Positions 34,982 through 43,647 of a stretch of 64,000 bases of DNA are shown here, one piece after another. The notes beneath the pieces were generated by a model. The model was not told the origin of the DNA and did no database searches. It was given only the letters and a program-made list of their open reading frames with translations. The translations under genes and the position numbers were made by a program. Origin of the DNA: CAZTHM01 sp041946825 (lineage in GTDB: Bacteria > Acidobacteriota > Terriglobia > UBA7540); the NCBI GenBank assembly GCA_041946825.1, contig JBHGBD010000009.1:62001-126000 (forward strand). Reading direction: 5' to 3'. The stretch's first letter is position 1; each line of letters begins with the position of its first letter.

Positions 34982-35386
34982 CTACTCTTGAATCGCTTCA
35001 AGGCTGCGAATCAAAGCGCGTAGCATCTTCCCGATGTCTTCGCACTGACCCAACGTCTTCTCCTTTGCTGCAGAGGCCACCAGTCCAATTCGAGTACAGA
35101 GAATCAAATGAGTCTCCAACTCTTTCAGCGAGCCCTGCGCGATTCGAAGAAACTGGATGTACTCACGTCGTGTGTCCCGGCCGTTCCCCTCCGCGATGTT
35201 AGCCGGAATCGACACGGCGGCGCGACGTATCTGCGAAGTCAAGCCGTAAATCTCCTCGCGTGGAAATCGGCGTGTGAGGTGATAGCAAGCCTCGGCGAGG
35301 TCAATTGCTTGCTGCCACACCTTAAGGTCACGGTAGGACTGGATTCCCGAATGGGCCATTTTCCGCTCCGGAGCCGCGATGTTCAC
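34982..35386 (-). CDS. Four-helix bundle protein (S23/IVP family)
   Basis: The 134-residue protein matches the four-helix bundle family, which has members in 23S rRNA intervening sequences and in avd of diversity-generating retroelements. Signatures are YRDLKVWQQAIDLAEACYHLT, PREEIYGLTSQIRRAAVSIPANIAEGNGR and EFLRIAQGSLKELETHLIL-type phrases. ATG 35386 or 35359 could be the start. No reverse transcriptase or rRNA gene is near. The gene is bracketed by inverted heptad arrays and interrupts the polysaccharide locus, so it may be an inserted cassette. Confidence 0.88.
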   Translation of the reverse strand: MNIAAPERKMAHSGIQSYRDLKVWQQAIDLAEACYHLTRRFPREEIYGLTSQIRRAAVSIPANIAEGNGRDTRREYIQFLRIAQGSLKELETHLILCTRIGLVASAAKEKTLGQCEDIGKMLRALIRSLEAIQE

Positions 35387-35390
35387 GCGG

Positions 35391-35432
35391 TCCCTACTCC
35401 CTACTGCCTACTCCCTACTCCCTATTCCCTTC
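35391..35432. repeat. 7-bp tandem array, CCCTACT type, right of the four-helix gene
   Basis: Six units read tccctac, tccctac, tgcctac, tccctac, tccctat, tcccttc. The asnB stop codon (complement of 35415-35417) lies in the unit tccctat, so the array supplies the last residues and stop of AsnB. Confidence 0.88.
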
Positions 35433-37283
35433 TCTTCGTCTAATCCAAAGCTCGAAATTCACCAGCGCCCAGAGCTGCTTCCAGCGGTCGCGGATGCCGT
35501 CGAAGTGCTCGCGCACGAAGCGCTCCGTGGCGTCGCGGTTGAAGTAACCCCGCGCCTGGGCTTCGGGAGAGAGGACGAGGTCGGCGACCATGGACTTGAG
35601 AGTTTTCCGGAACCACAGTCCCACGGGCACGGCGAAACCCACCTTGCGGCGGCGCAGCGTTTCCGCCGGAAGGTATGGCTTGAGCGCACGGCGAAGGAGC
35701 ACCTTGGTCTTGAAGCCGCGTGCCAGCATGCGGCTGGGGATACGCGCCGCGAGTTCCACTAGCTTGTGGTCGAGGAACGGCACGCGCTCTTCGATGCTCG
35801 CCGCCATGGTCATCTGATCGCCGCGCAGGAGGAGGTTGTCGGGCAGCCAGATCTTCAGGTCGGCATAGAGCATGCGCTTGAGTGGCGATCGGTCGCGAAC
35901 TTTTTCCAAATACTGTTCAAAGACACGCGCGGGATGTGCAGGATCAACCTGTTCGAGGAATTCCGGGGCGAAAAGCGCTTCGCGTTCTTCGCGCGAGAAG
36001 GACGCGAACCAAGTTACGGATCGCTCCGCCTCGTCGCGGATGGAAAGCGTTTCGAGCGCGAGGCGCGCGCGCCGCTGGCGATAAGGCAGCCAGGCGGTCA
36101 GCCGGCGGATTACTTCCTGCGGAAACGCCGCAACCAGGCCCGCCAGGCGGTCAGCGACATACTTGGGATAGCCGGCGAAGAGTTCATCGCCGCCTTCGCC
36201 CGCCAGCACCACCTTGACGCTTTCGGAGGCGAGCCGCGCCATCCTGTAGAGCGCGACATCGGTGGGCTCGGCGACCGGCTCGTCGCGAAAGCCCACCAGG
36301 TGTCCCAGTTCCTCCGCCAGATCTTGTGGGCGAAGAAAAAGCTCGTGATGCTCGGTGGCAAAGTGTTTTGCCACGCGCCGCGCGTGGGGGAGTTCGCTGT
36401 AGCCAGGGTCTTCGAAGCCGACGGAAAACGTGCGCAGCGGCCGCGCGCCCAGTTGCGACATGAACGCCACGACGGCGCTCGAATCGGTGCCGCCGCTCAA
36501 AAAGACGCCCAGGGGAACGTCCGCAATCAGCCGCAAGCGGATGGACTCGCGCAGGCGCTCGACAACTTCCTCGGCGAGATCTTCCTCCGAGCGCAATGTG
36601 TCCTCTTCTTGTGGAATGTCCCAGTAGCGCTCTACACGCACGCCGCTTGCGTCGGCAAGGATGTAGTGGCCCGGCAGCAGCTTTTCGACGCCGCGATAGA
36701 AAGTGCCCGGCGCGGGGATGTACCGAAATCCGAAAAAGTCGTAGACCGACTGCGGCTCGATTTCGAGCGGCTGTCCGACGAGTTCCCGCAAAGCGCGCAG
36801 TTCCGACGCGAAAACCAAACGGCCCTGCCCCTGGCGGTAGAAGAGAGGCTTGATTCCGAGGCGATCGCGCGCCACCAACAATCTCTTTGCGCGTCCGTCC
36901 CACAGCGCGAACGCAAACATCCCGCGCAAGTGTTCGAGGCAGCCGGGGCCGTAGTCCTCGTAGAGATGAACGATCGTCTCCGTGTCACTTACCGTGCGGA
37001 AGCGGTGCCCGCGCTTTTCGAGGTCGGGGCGGAGTTCGCGATAGTTGTAGATTTCGCCGTTGAAGGTGATCCAGACGGTTTCGTCTTCGTTGGCGATGGG
37101 CTGGTGGCCGCCCGGGAGGTCGATGATGCTCAAGCGGCGATTGCCCAGGCCCACCGCGCCGTCCACGAAGAAGCCTTCATCATCGGGGCCGCGATGCACC
37201 ATCGCGTCCGTGGCGCGCTTGAGCGTCGCGCGGTCAGCGGGGGCCGGCGTTTCGAAATTGTAGATGCCGCAGATGCCGCACAT
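35415..37283 (-). CDS. asnB: Asparagine synthetase B-like glutamine amidotransferase
   Basis: The 622-residue protein begins MCGICGIYNF with the class II amidotransferase nucleophile Cys2. It has the RGPDDEGFF loop, the PP-loop SGGTDSSAVVAF near residue 265, and the acceptor-domain phrase GEGGDELFAGYPKYV. ATG 37283 is preferred so that Cys2 is exposed after Met removal. In polysaccharide loci such enzymes amidate sugars or sugar acids rather than make asparagine. The 5' and 3' ends abut heptad arrays. Confidence 0.94.
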   Translation of the reverse strand: MCGICGIYNFETPAPADRATLKRATDAMVHRGPDDEGFFVDGAVGLGNRRLSIIDLPGGHQPIANEDETVWITFNGEIYNYRELRPDLEKRGHRFRTVSDTETIVHLYEDYGPGCLEHLRGMFAFALWDGRAKRLLVARDRLGIKPLFYRQGQGRLVFASELRALRELVGQPLEIEPQSVYDFFGFRYIPAPGTFYRGVEKLLPGHYILADASGVRVERYWDIPQEEDTLRSEEDLAEEVVERLRESIRLRLIADVPLGVFLSGGTDSSAVVAFMSQLGARPLRTFSVGFEDPGYSELPHARRVAKHFATEHHELFLRPQDLAEELGHLVGFRDEPVAEPTDVALYRMARLASESVKVVLAGEGGDELFAGYPKYVADRLAGLVAAFPQEVIRRLTAWLPYRQRRARLALETLSIRDEAERSVTWFASFSREEREALFAPEFLEQVDPAHPARVFEQYLEKVRDRSPLKRMLYADLKIWLPDNLLLRGDQMTMAASIEERVPFLDHKLVELAARIPSRMLARGFKTKVLLRRALKPYLPAETLRRRKVGFAVPVGLWFRKTLKSMVADLVLSPEAQARGYFNRDATERFVREHFDGIRDRWKQLWALVNFELWIRRREGNRE

Positions 37284-37292
37284 GGCTTGAAG

Positions 37293-37369
37293 AAGTCGAA
37301 AGTCGAAAGTTGAAAGTCGAAAGTAAGACCAGGGTGTCGGCTTTCGACCTGAGACCTTCAACTATCGAC
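37293..37369. repeat. Heptad-repeat hairpin between asnB and the toroid gene
   Basis: The left arm reads aagtcga, aagtcga, aagttga, aagtcga, aagtaag (37293-37327). The right arm reads tttcgac, ctgagac, cttcaac, tatcgac (37342-37369). The toroid gene's stop codon lies within the right arm. Confidence 0.88.
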
Positions 37370-38488
37370 TGGTATTGCAAATCCGTACCCACACGACGGA
37401 TAGAGCAAGTGGAACAACGTCATCGCCAGCGGGCGCGGGTACGAGCGCGAATCGCGGAGGAAGCCGTAATCGCCGGTGGAGTAGGCGAAACTTCCGTTGG
37501 CTCTTTGCCGCTGGAGGATGCGGGCATAGCAACGGTCGCTAAGGTCGCGCGAAGGGACCAGGCCCAATTCGTCGGCTTCTCGCAGAGCCGCGGCCAGGAC
37601 GGCGGTGTAGTAGTCCACTTCCGGCCCGGCGTGCGCGCAGTCGGCGCGGCTGGCGCCCCGCGGGGTCACGCCCTGGGCCAGGAACCGCGCAAGCGGAGGG
37701 AGGATGTCGTCCGCTTTCGTTCCCGGCTTGAGCCCCGCGCACCACGCCAGCTTGAGGAACTGGAAGGCATTGTACTGGAAGCAGAGATAGTGCACGCGGC
37801 CGCGCTCGTGCGGGCTTTCGACCACGTAGGGCAATTCGCCGGAAGGAAGTTGCACGGCGGCGACGAACTCTAGAAGCCCGTCCACATGCTCAAGGAACTG
37901 ATCGTCTCCGGTGGCCTTCCACAGCCGGAGGAAGAGCCATGCGGCCTCAACCGAATTGTTGGGAACGTTCCCGCGGGGCCGGTCGAAGTAGTTGATCGCT
38001 TTGCCGACGCGCTGCTTCTGAAACCCAATCTGCTTGACGAGGAAATCGTACCAGCGGACAGCGCCCGCGAGGAATTCCTTATGTGGCTCGCGCGCGTAAC
38101 TGGCGAGAAGCGCAACGGCGCCCCAGTCTCCTTCGACGGTGGCGATCAAGTGCTTCCGTTCGGGCAGCGGGTAGGCCCAGGCGCCATCGGGCCGCTGCAA
38201 TTGCAGCGTCGCTTCGGTGCTCTCGAGGGCGAGATCGCGATAACGGGGCTCGCGCGTCGCCTCGTAAAGCATCCAGTTTGCCAGGACCCAGTAACCTTGC
38301 GTCTGCATAAAGACGAAGTCGTCGTGCCAGGGAATGAAATCCAGCGCGTTCCTCACGAAGCGCCAGAGGCGCAAGTTGAAACGCACCCCGGCGTCCGGGC
38401 CGCGCAGCAAGCCGCGGTCGTAATGACGCCGCAGCAGGTGAGCGTGCAATCGCTCGGCCGCGGCGGTGAGTTCAACGAAGAGGGCCAT
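37358..38488 (-). CDS. Alpha/alpha-toroid protein of unknown specificity (prenyltransferase/glycosidase-like fold)
   Basis: The 376-residue protein has repeating helical pairs with motifs such as WVLANWMLYEATREPRYRDLALE, LQLQRPDGAWAYPLPERKH and ILQRQRANGSFAYSTGDYGFL, the QxPDGxW-type repeats of alpha-toroid folds (squalene cyclase, glycoside hydrolase or lyase). I see no signal peptide and no complete catalytic signature. ATG 38488 is used. Its last codons are encoded by the heptad repeat (AGTTGA). In this locus a glycan-processing role is inferred, but it may instead be non-enzymatic. Confidence 0.75.
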   Translation of the reverse strand: MALFVELTAAAERLHAHLLRRHYDRGLLRGPDAGVRFNLRLWRFVRNALDFIPWHDDFVFMQTQGYWVLANWMLYEATREPRYRDLALESTEATLQLQRPDGAWAYPLPERKHLIATVEGDWGAVALLASYAREPHKEFLAGAVRWYDFLVKQIGFQKQRVGKAINYFDRPRGNVPNNSVEAAWLFLRLWKATGDDQFLEHVDGLLEFVAAVQLPSGELPYVVESPHERGRVHYLCFQYNAFQFLKLAWCAGLKPGTKADDILPPLARFLAQGVTPRGASRADCAHAGPEVDYYTAVLAAALREADELGLVPSRDLSDRCYARILQRQRANGSFAYSTGDYGFLRDSRSYPRPLAMTLFHLLYPSCGYGFAIPVDS

Positions 38489-38604
38489 AGCTAATCGCCA
38501 ATGGCGGGCTCCGGTCACCGGACCTTCGACTGGAAAGTTTATCTCGAAAGGGGCGGCAACTGCGGCAGGAATTGGGGGGCGGGGGAATTCGCCCCCCTGG
38601 GTTG

Positions 38605-39984
38605 TCACTGGCCGGCCGGGGATTTCCCGCGCGCGGCGCGCAGTTCTTCGGCATCGTGGCGGATTTCGTAGAGGTCCCGTTTCATTTCGGCCCAGCCGTA
38701 CCAGTGCTGGTAGTCGGGATTCATGTGGAACGCGCCCTGGAAGCTGCGCATGCGGTGCTCGAGGAACATCGTGTAGAGCTTCTGCTCGACGGGGTACTTC
38801 ACCTCGTAGAAGCGCAGCAGGTCGGGATGGGGCGGGCGGTCCTTGGGCCGCTCGATGACGCCATCTCGATAAAGCCCTTCGACGACGTCGATCGCTTCGG
38901 CCATGAGCTTATCGGATTCCTTAATGATCGAGTCCGCGGCGTCCAGATTCTGCTGCGCGAAGCTGCGCGCGTGGCAGTTGACGCAGACGGCGACCATGCG
39001 GTCGCGTTCGGCTTGCCACTCTTCAGCGGAGAGCCGCGCCACTTTGCCGACCTTCACCACGTCCAGGCGGGCGGTGGGCTGGCCCTCGGGCGTCAGCACA
39101 CCCAGGCCAATCAGGATCTTCTGGCGATACGCCAGCCATTCGGGATCCTTTTCGGGAAGCCGAAGGGCGAGAAATCCCCAAGCTGTCCGCACCGCGTGGT
39201 CGCCCTTGGGCATGTGGCACGTGGAGCAGACCGGGGCGCGCGGGCGCTGCGCGGAAGCCTTGTCGGGATTGCTGAACCATTCCGCCAGCTCGACATTCCA
39301 ATCCCATTTCGCTCCCTGAGTCAGGTAGATCGAGCCGTGTTTGGAGGTGGAATACATTTCCCACTGCGGGTGATCGAAGCCCATGTGGCAGGTCATGCAG
39401 GCCTCGGGTCGCCGCGCTTCCGACGCCGCAAAGAGGTGCCGGGTGTGGCAGGAATCGCACTTGCCTTCGTCGCGTCCGATGCGATGGCAGCCGCCACAGC
39501 CCTTTTCGCCGTCGATGATGGCTTGCGGCTGCTCGGCGGTGGTCGGCATGGCGGTCATCGCCACCCAGGCTGCGGCATGCTTGCCTTTCGAGAACTGCTC
39601 AAACTGCTCGCCGTGGCAGAGGATGCAATTGCGCGGCGAGACTCCGCGTCGCACGCGCTTGTCTTCGCAAGCCGTCGCAGCGCCGGTGATGGCCACGGCG
39701 GCGCCTTTGGCCGGGAGGTGGCAATCGGCGCACCCGATGCCCATCTCGAAATGCTTGCTCATTTGCCAGTCGCGGATGGCGCTGCCCGTGATGCCTTCCG
39801 AGACATGGCATTTCACGCAGGCGGCGCTCTGCTCCGGGATTTTGTCCCAGGCTATCTGATTGGCGGCGACGGGACCGCGGCCGACCCGAGGGAGAATCGT
39901 GCCCCAGCCTTCAGAAGCAAAGGAGCAGCTCAAAGCGATGAGGCAGAGTGTGATCGGTGCTGTGTTGGAATCTCGCACACGCAT
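38605..39984 (-). CDS. Octaheme cytochrome c, hydroxylamine oxidoreductase-like
   Basis: The 459-residue exported protein (N-terminal ITLCLIALSCSFA) has eight CxxCH motifs at residues 56, 85, 120, 163, 176, 196, 253 and 334. Phrases such as CMTCHMGFDHPQWEMYSTSKHG, CSTCHMPKGDH and FHMNPDYQHWYGW match the HAO-like family. Those enzymes oxidise hydroxylamine, or run in reverse reducing nitrite or hydroxylamine. The catalytic cross-linked Tyr of true HAO may be Tyr 425 or 429, but I cannot confirm it. The gene lies inside a polysaccharide locus, without other nitrogen-cycle genes. Confidence 0.85.
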   Translation of the reverse strand: MRVRDSNTAPITLCLIALSCSFASEGWGTILPRVGRGPVAANQIAWDKIPEQSAACVKCHVSEGITGSAIRDWQMSKHFEMGIGCADCHLPAKGAAVAITGAATACEDKRVRRGVSPRNCILCHGEQFEQFSKGKHAAAWVAMTAMPTTAEQPQAIIDGEKGCGGCHRIGRDEGKCDSCHTRHLFAASEARRPEACMTCHMGFDHPQWEMYSTSKHGSIYLTQGAKWDWNVELAEWFSNPDKASAQRPRAPVCSTCHMPKGDHAVRTAWGFLALRLPEKDPEWLAYRQKILIGLGVLTPEGQPTARLDVVKVGKVARLSAEEWQAERDRMVAVCVNCHARSFAQQNLDAADSIIKESDKLMAEAIDVVEGLYRDGVIERPKDRPPHPDLLRFYEVKYPVEQKLYTMFLEHRMRSFQGAFHMNPDYQHWYGWAEMKRDLYEIRHDAEELRAARGKSPAGQ

Positions 39985-40117
39985 GGTGGGTCCTCCAGAG
40001 AGGCTGGTCAGCTTCGCGGCGAGGAGGCTTCAGGAATTACAGCGAGGATGGATTCTAGTCCTTCCAAAAGGCTTTTGCCAGCGGCATCGCGGAGATCAGA
40101 TTGCGCCGGGGGCGGGC

Positions 40118-41113
40118 TCATGGGGAAACAATCGACTGGTAGAGACCAATGATCTGCTGCGCCACGCTTTCCATCGAAAGCCGGGAAATCCAATCCCGGC
40201 CATCCGTGCGGATCCCACGGCGGCAGACCTCGACAATGCGCGTGGCGATGGAGGCGGCATCGCGCGGCACGAGAAAACAACCCTCGGTCGGGCCAATCAA
40301 ATCGCGCACGTCGCCGACCTCCACCGCAACGACCGGGAGATTGACGGCCATCGCTTCCTTCACGGCGTTCGGTGAGCCTTCGAAAAGCGAGGCCAGCACA
40401 AGCACGTCGGCGGCATTGTAGTAGAGCGGCATGCGCGCGCGCGGGACGCCACGCGCGAGAAGAATTTCGAGCTCGGGGACTTCCCGGCGCGCCTGGTTGA
40501 CTGCCGACTCGATCAGGTCAAAGCGTTTGCGTGCTTCGAGGCGATCGTAGGGGAAGAGGACGAATTTCTTTTCCAGATCGAGCCCCAAGGCCTGCCGGGC
40601 TTCAGCCTGATTCACGGGCCTGAAAAGGTTGAGGTCTACTCCGTTCGGTATGACGCGCGCCGACTCGAGGCCCAGCCGGGCTTTCATTTCCCGACTCTTG
40701 ACGATGACGCCTTGAACCAGCCGGGCAAGAATCCACCCGGAAGCTTGAAGAAATCGGCCATAGAGCGTAATCCGTCCGCTCCGCGTGGGCCGACCCAGCA
40801 CGTCATCCCCCATGAAGGACACAACGACCGGCACGCGCCACTGGCAGCGGGCGACCCAACCCGACAATCCGAAATGAGCATGGATCAAATCGTAGCGGTA
40901 GTGCTTCAGCCTGGATCGCAACTCCCGGATAGCGCGAAAGTAGTTCCAACGCGACCGCCGCCCGTCGATGAAGACAAGATCGTAATCGACCCCGAAGTCT
41001 CGCAGCGATTCCGCCTGCGCTTGGACGAAACTGCCGTAGCCGGGATCGGCGTCCGATGGCCAGAGGTTGGTAACGACGAGAACGAGGAATGAGCGGCGCG
41101 CGGCAGACAACAT
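40118..41113 (-). CDS. Glycosyltransferase family 4
   Basis: The 331-residue GT-B enzyme has the N-terminal DPGYGSFVQAQAESL motif, HAHFGLSGWVARCQWRVPVVVSFMGDDVLG and the donor-site FEGSPNAVKEAMAVNLPVVAVEVGDVRDLI (the E-x7-E segment). It is shorter than most GT4 enzymes but both Rossmann domains are present. It probably extends the surface glycan made by this locus. It lies 16 bp upstream of the CmcI-like gene's stop, on the same strand. Confidence 0.93.
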   Translation of the reverse strand: MLSAARRSFLVLVVTNLWPSDADPGYGSFVQAQAESLRDFGVDYDLVFIDGRRSRWNYFRAIRELRSRLKHYRYDLIHAHFGLSGWVARCQWRVPVVVSFMGDDVLGRPTRSGRITLYGRFLQASGWILARLVQGVIVKSREMKARLGLESARVIPNGVDLNLFRPVNQAEARQALGLDLEKKFVLFPYDRLEARKRFDLIESAVNQARREVPELEILLARGVPRARMPLYYNAADVLVLASLFEGSPNAVKEAMAVNLPVVAVEVGDVRDLIGPTEGCFLVPRDAASIATRIVEVCRRGIRTDGRDWISRLSMESVAQQIIGLYQSIVSP

Positions 41114-41129
41114 GCGAATGGAAAAGAGC

Positions 41130-41903
41130 TCAGGACTCGGAACGCTTCAAATAACCACGGGGATTAAACGTCAACACGAACTGCTCGCATTCGTCATCAA
41201 TTCGAAACCGCGGGTCCTCTTGAACAAATTGCTCGACCGCTCCCAACGGGCCATTGACGCTGCCCAGTCCGTCGCCCGCTTTGAAGAGGTCGATAACCGT
41301 GTCTTCGACGATGAAATACCCGCCCGGCTGCACGAACTTCGCGTACGCCCGGAGATCGGCCAGGACGTGTTCGCGAGTGTGGTCGCCGTCGTGGATGACC
41401 AGCCCCCGGCGGTCGCGCGTCAGAGCCGCCACGCGTGCCAGCGTCTCGGGGGCAGCACTATCGCCGGTTACCGTGGTTATGCGCGGATGCTGAACGCGGA
41501 ACTGCGAATGGTCGATGTCCACGGCGACGACATCCCCGCACCCCACAAGGTCCAGCAGGTTCGCCAGGTAGAGGGTGCTGCCACCCTCCGCGTTGCCGAT
41601 CTCAATGATGATCTCCGGCCGGAGAGCGTGAATGATTTGCTGGTAGAGCCAGGCGTCGAGCACCATCTTCCGCGCCGGCACACCCATCCACGAGACCTTC
41701 GAAAAGAGTATGTCGGTGTGATAGCGAATCATCCAGCGGCGCAGGCCGCGATCCCAGCGCCGGCGATAGTCGGCGCGCATGGGCTTGAGCCACGTTGCGA
41801 GTTTCTGAAAGAAAAGCCCGGGATTTCCCGCCAGGAGCCTGCGGTTGCGCGCCCACCACGATCCCTGGGATTGATTCGGCGGAGTGGAGGTGGATTGAAC
41901 CAA
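41130..41903 (-). CDS. Cephalosporin hydroxylase (CmcI) family methyltransferase
   Basis: The 257-residue protein has the SAM-binding motif PEIIIEIGNAEGGSTLYLANLL near residue 95, VVAVDIDHS and DGDHTREHVLADLRAYAKFVQPGGYFIVEDT, typical of the CmcI/rhamnosyl O-methyltransferase family. Members methylate sugars in surface polysaccharides. It is followed directly by a GT4 gene, so it probably modifies the same glycan. The hydroxylase name is historical; methyl transfer is the likely reaction. Confidence 0.88.
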   Translation of the reverse strand: MVQSTSTPPNQSQGSWWARNRRLLAGNPGLFFQKLATWLKPMRADYRRRWDRGLRRWMIRYHTDILFSKVSWMGVPARKMVLDAWLYQQIIHALRPEIIIEIGNAEGGSTLYLANLLDLVGCGDVVAVDIDHSQFRVQHPRITTVTGDSAAPETLARVAALTRDRRGLVIHDGDHTREHVLADLRAYAKFVQPGGYFIVEDTVIDLFKAGDGLGSVNGPLGAVEQFVQEDPRFRIDDECEQFVLTFNPRGYLKRSES

Positions 41904-41999
41904 GGATGAGCGCCTTTGACTTTCGAACGGTCTTCAGCTCCGAACCTATTGTATCACCGCTGTTACGGGTCGAGAGTCTGCGCGCACCCCGCCGGCAAC

Positions 42000-43556
42000 C
42001 TACGTCGCGTTGTCCGATTGTCCGAGGACTTCCTTGAGCTGGGATACCGTCACCGCCCTCGACGCTGCCAGCACGGCAAAGAAAACCAGGCTCCCGGCGC
42101 CGCACACCACGGAGAGATACGCCAGGTTCCCGATGCCGGTGGATGGTTGCTTCAGCAGAATGCTCAAACCGCCTACCACGAGCGCCGCGAGGAGAGCCCC
42201 GAGGGCATTCTTGGCGGCGAAGATCTCGAGAGACCGGTCGAACGCGCTTCGCAGGTTGGCAAGGTTCCGATAGAAAGCCAGCCCGCAGGCGACAACCAGG
42301 CTGGCGAGCAGCCCGAGCGGGATTCCCTTAGCCTTCATTCGCAGCGCGCCGACGAACAGGAGGTCAAATACCACATTCAGGCCATAGAGAACCAGGGCGA
42401 AGCGGACGAACACGTTTCCCTCGTGGCGCGCGAAAAAGTAGAACGACAGGATCCGCACAAAAGAGTAGAGCAGCAGGCTGAGGGAGTAGTAAAAGAAGAT
42501 CGTGCCCATCAGGTGAGTGGCCTCAGGCGTGAAGCTGCCGCGCTCGAAGACGAGCCGCACGATGTTGCGATCGAGCATCAGACAAAAGACCATGAAGGGC
42601 GAGACCAGCGCCAGGCTGATCTCAAGCGCGTCTCGAAATGTCCTCCGCTCTTCTTGATGCGCCTGGCGAGCGAAGGCTTTGGAGAGGGCCGGAAGGACCA
42701 CCGTGCCCACGCTTCCGGCCAGCAATTCGGCCAAGGTGGACATGATCTTAAATCCCCAGTTCAAGGCGGTGAGCGTTCCGGGAGGCAGGAAGGAGGCGAT
42801 GACGCGCTCCACGACCACCACGCCCTGCCAGGCGACCGCAGCTCCGACCTGCGCCGACCCGGCGCCTCGCAGCTTGCGGAAGGCTTCGCCGCTTCCCGCC
42901 AGCGTCAGGGAGAACCGGGCTGGAAACGTCAGCGCGATCTGACCGCCCAGCACCGCGAACTGGAACAAGAATCCCGCCAGATAGCCGATCACGATGCTGT
43001 ACTCGGCGTAACGAGGGAAGAGAAGAAGGATGCTTCCGATCACGATCACGCTCCGGAAGAAGCCGGCGGCTGAGGAAATCGCGAAACGCCGCTGGCTCAG
43101 GAGGAACGAACGAAAGACTTCGGACACACCGGCGGGAATGATGATGAGGAAAAGCCAGCGGCTGAGTTGCGTTGCAAACTCGAACTGCGAAGGATTGAAG
43201 CCCGGCGCGACGCCGCGAACGAGCCAGGGCGCGGCAAACGACCCCAGCGCAGCAATGCCGCACAATCCCACGAAGAGGACGCTGATTGCGTAGCTGAATC
43301 CGCGCCACAGCTCTTCGGCCGAATGCTTTGCTTCCAGCGTGGAGAAGAACGGGACAAGAGAAAACTGGCCTGTCGCGCCCATCAGATTGGTGATGATGTA
43401 GGGGACCGTAAAGGCAACATAGAATGTGTCAGAGCTTCTGGAAAGGCCCAGCTTCGCCGCGATGCTGGTATCCACAAGGATTCCCGTCAGGGCGCTCAGC
43501 AGCGAGAAAGTTCCCACCACCATCGAACTGCGAACGATTTGGTGCTTGGGTGGCAT
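42000..43556 (-). CDS. MurJ/MviN-like lipid-linked oligosaccharide flippase
   Basis: The 518-residue protein is almost entirely membrane helices (about 14). The start VRSSMVVGTFSLLSALTGILVDTSIAAKLGLSRSSDTFYVAF, the FSLVPFFS phrase and the MOP/MviN fold are those of the MurJ and Wzx superfamily. It probably flips lipid-linked glycan units across the membrane. Given the O-antigen ligase downstream, I favour a polysaccharide flippase, but lipid II export (MurJ proper) cannot be excluded, since no other murJ is in the window. Confidence 0.88.
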   Translation of the reverse strand: MPPKHQIVRSSMVVGTFSLLSALTGILVDTSIAAKLGLSRSSDTFYVAFTVPYIITNLMGATGQFSLVPFFSTLEAKHSAEELWRGFSYAISVLFVGLCGIAALGSFAAPWLVRGVAPGFNPSQFEFATQLSRWLFLIIIPAGVSEVFRSFLLSQRRFAISSAAGFFRSVIVIGSILLLFPRYAEYSIVIGYLAGFLFQFAVLGGQIALTFPARFSLTLAGSGEAFRKLRGAGSAQVGAAVAWQGVVVVERVIASFLPPGTLTALNWGFKIMSTLAELLAGSVGTVVLPALSKAFARQAHQEERRTFRDALEISLALVSPFMVFCLMLDRNIVRLVFERGSFTPEATHLMGTIFFYYSLSLLLYSFVRILSFYFFARHEGNVFVRFALVLYGLNVVFDLLFVGALRMKAKGIPLGLLASLVVACGLAFYRNLANLRSAFDRSLEIFAAKNALGALLAALVVGGLSILLKQPSTGIGNLAYLSVVCGAGSLVFFAVLAASRAVTVSQLKEVLGQSDNAT

Positions 43557-43563
43557 GAAAGAC

Positions 43564-43647
43564 AGTCAAAAGTCGAAAGTCAAAAGTCGAAAGTGACAGG
43601 CGTCGTTCAAAGCGTATTCCTTTCAACTTTCGACTCTCGGCTCCCGG
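43564..43647. repeat. Heptad-repeat hairpin at the 3' end of the O-antigen ligase gene
   Basis: The left arm reads agtcaaa, agtcgaa, agtcaaa, agtcgaa, agtgaca. The right arm reads tttcaac, tttcgac, tctcggc, tcccggc. The right arm overlaps the ligase coding end, so ligase residues of the type SRESKVERNTL are repeat-encoded. Confidence 0.88.

Noticed and set aside
34982..35386. Diversity-generating retroelement suggested by the four-helix (Avd-like) gene
   Set aside because: No reverse transcriptase, template repeat or variable repeat can be seen within 10 kb on either side.
35766..37313. Long plus-strand frame opposite asnB
   Set aside because: Antisense shadow of a well-supported asparagine synthetase gene.
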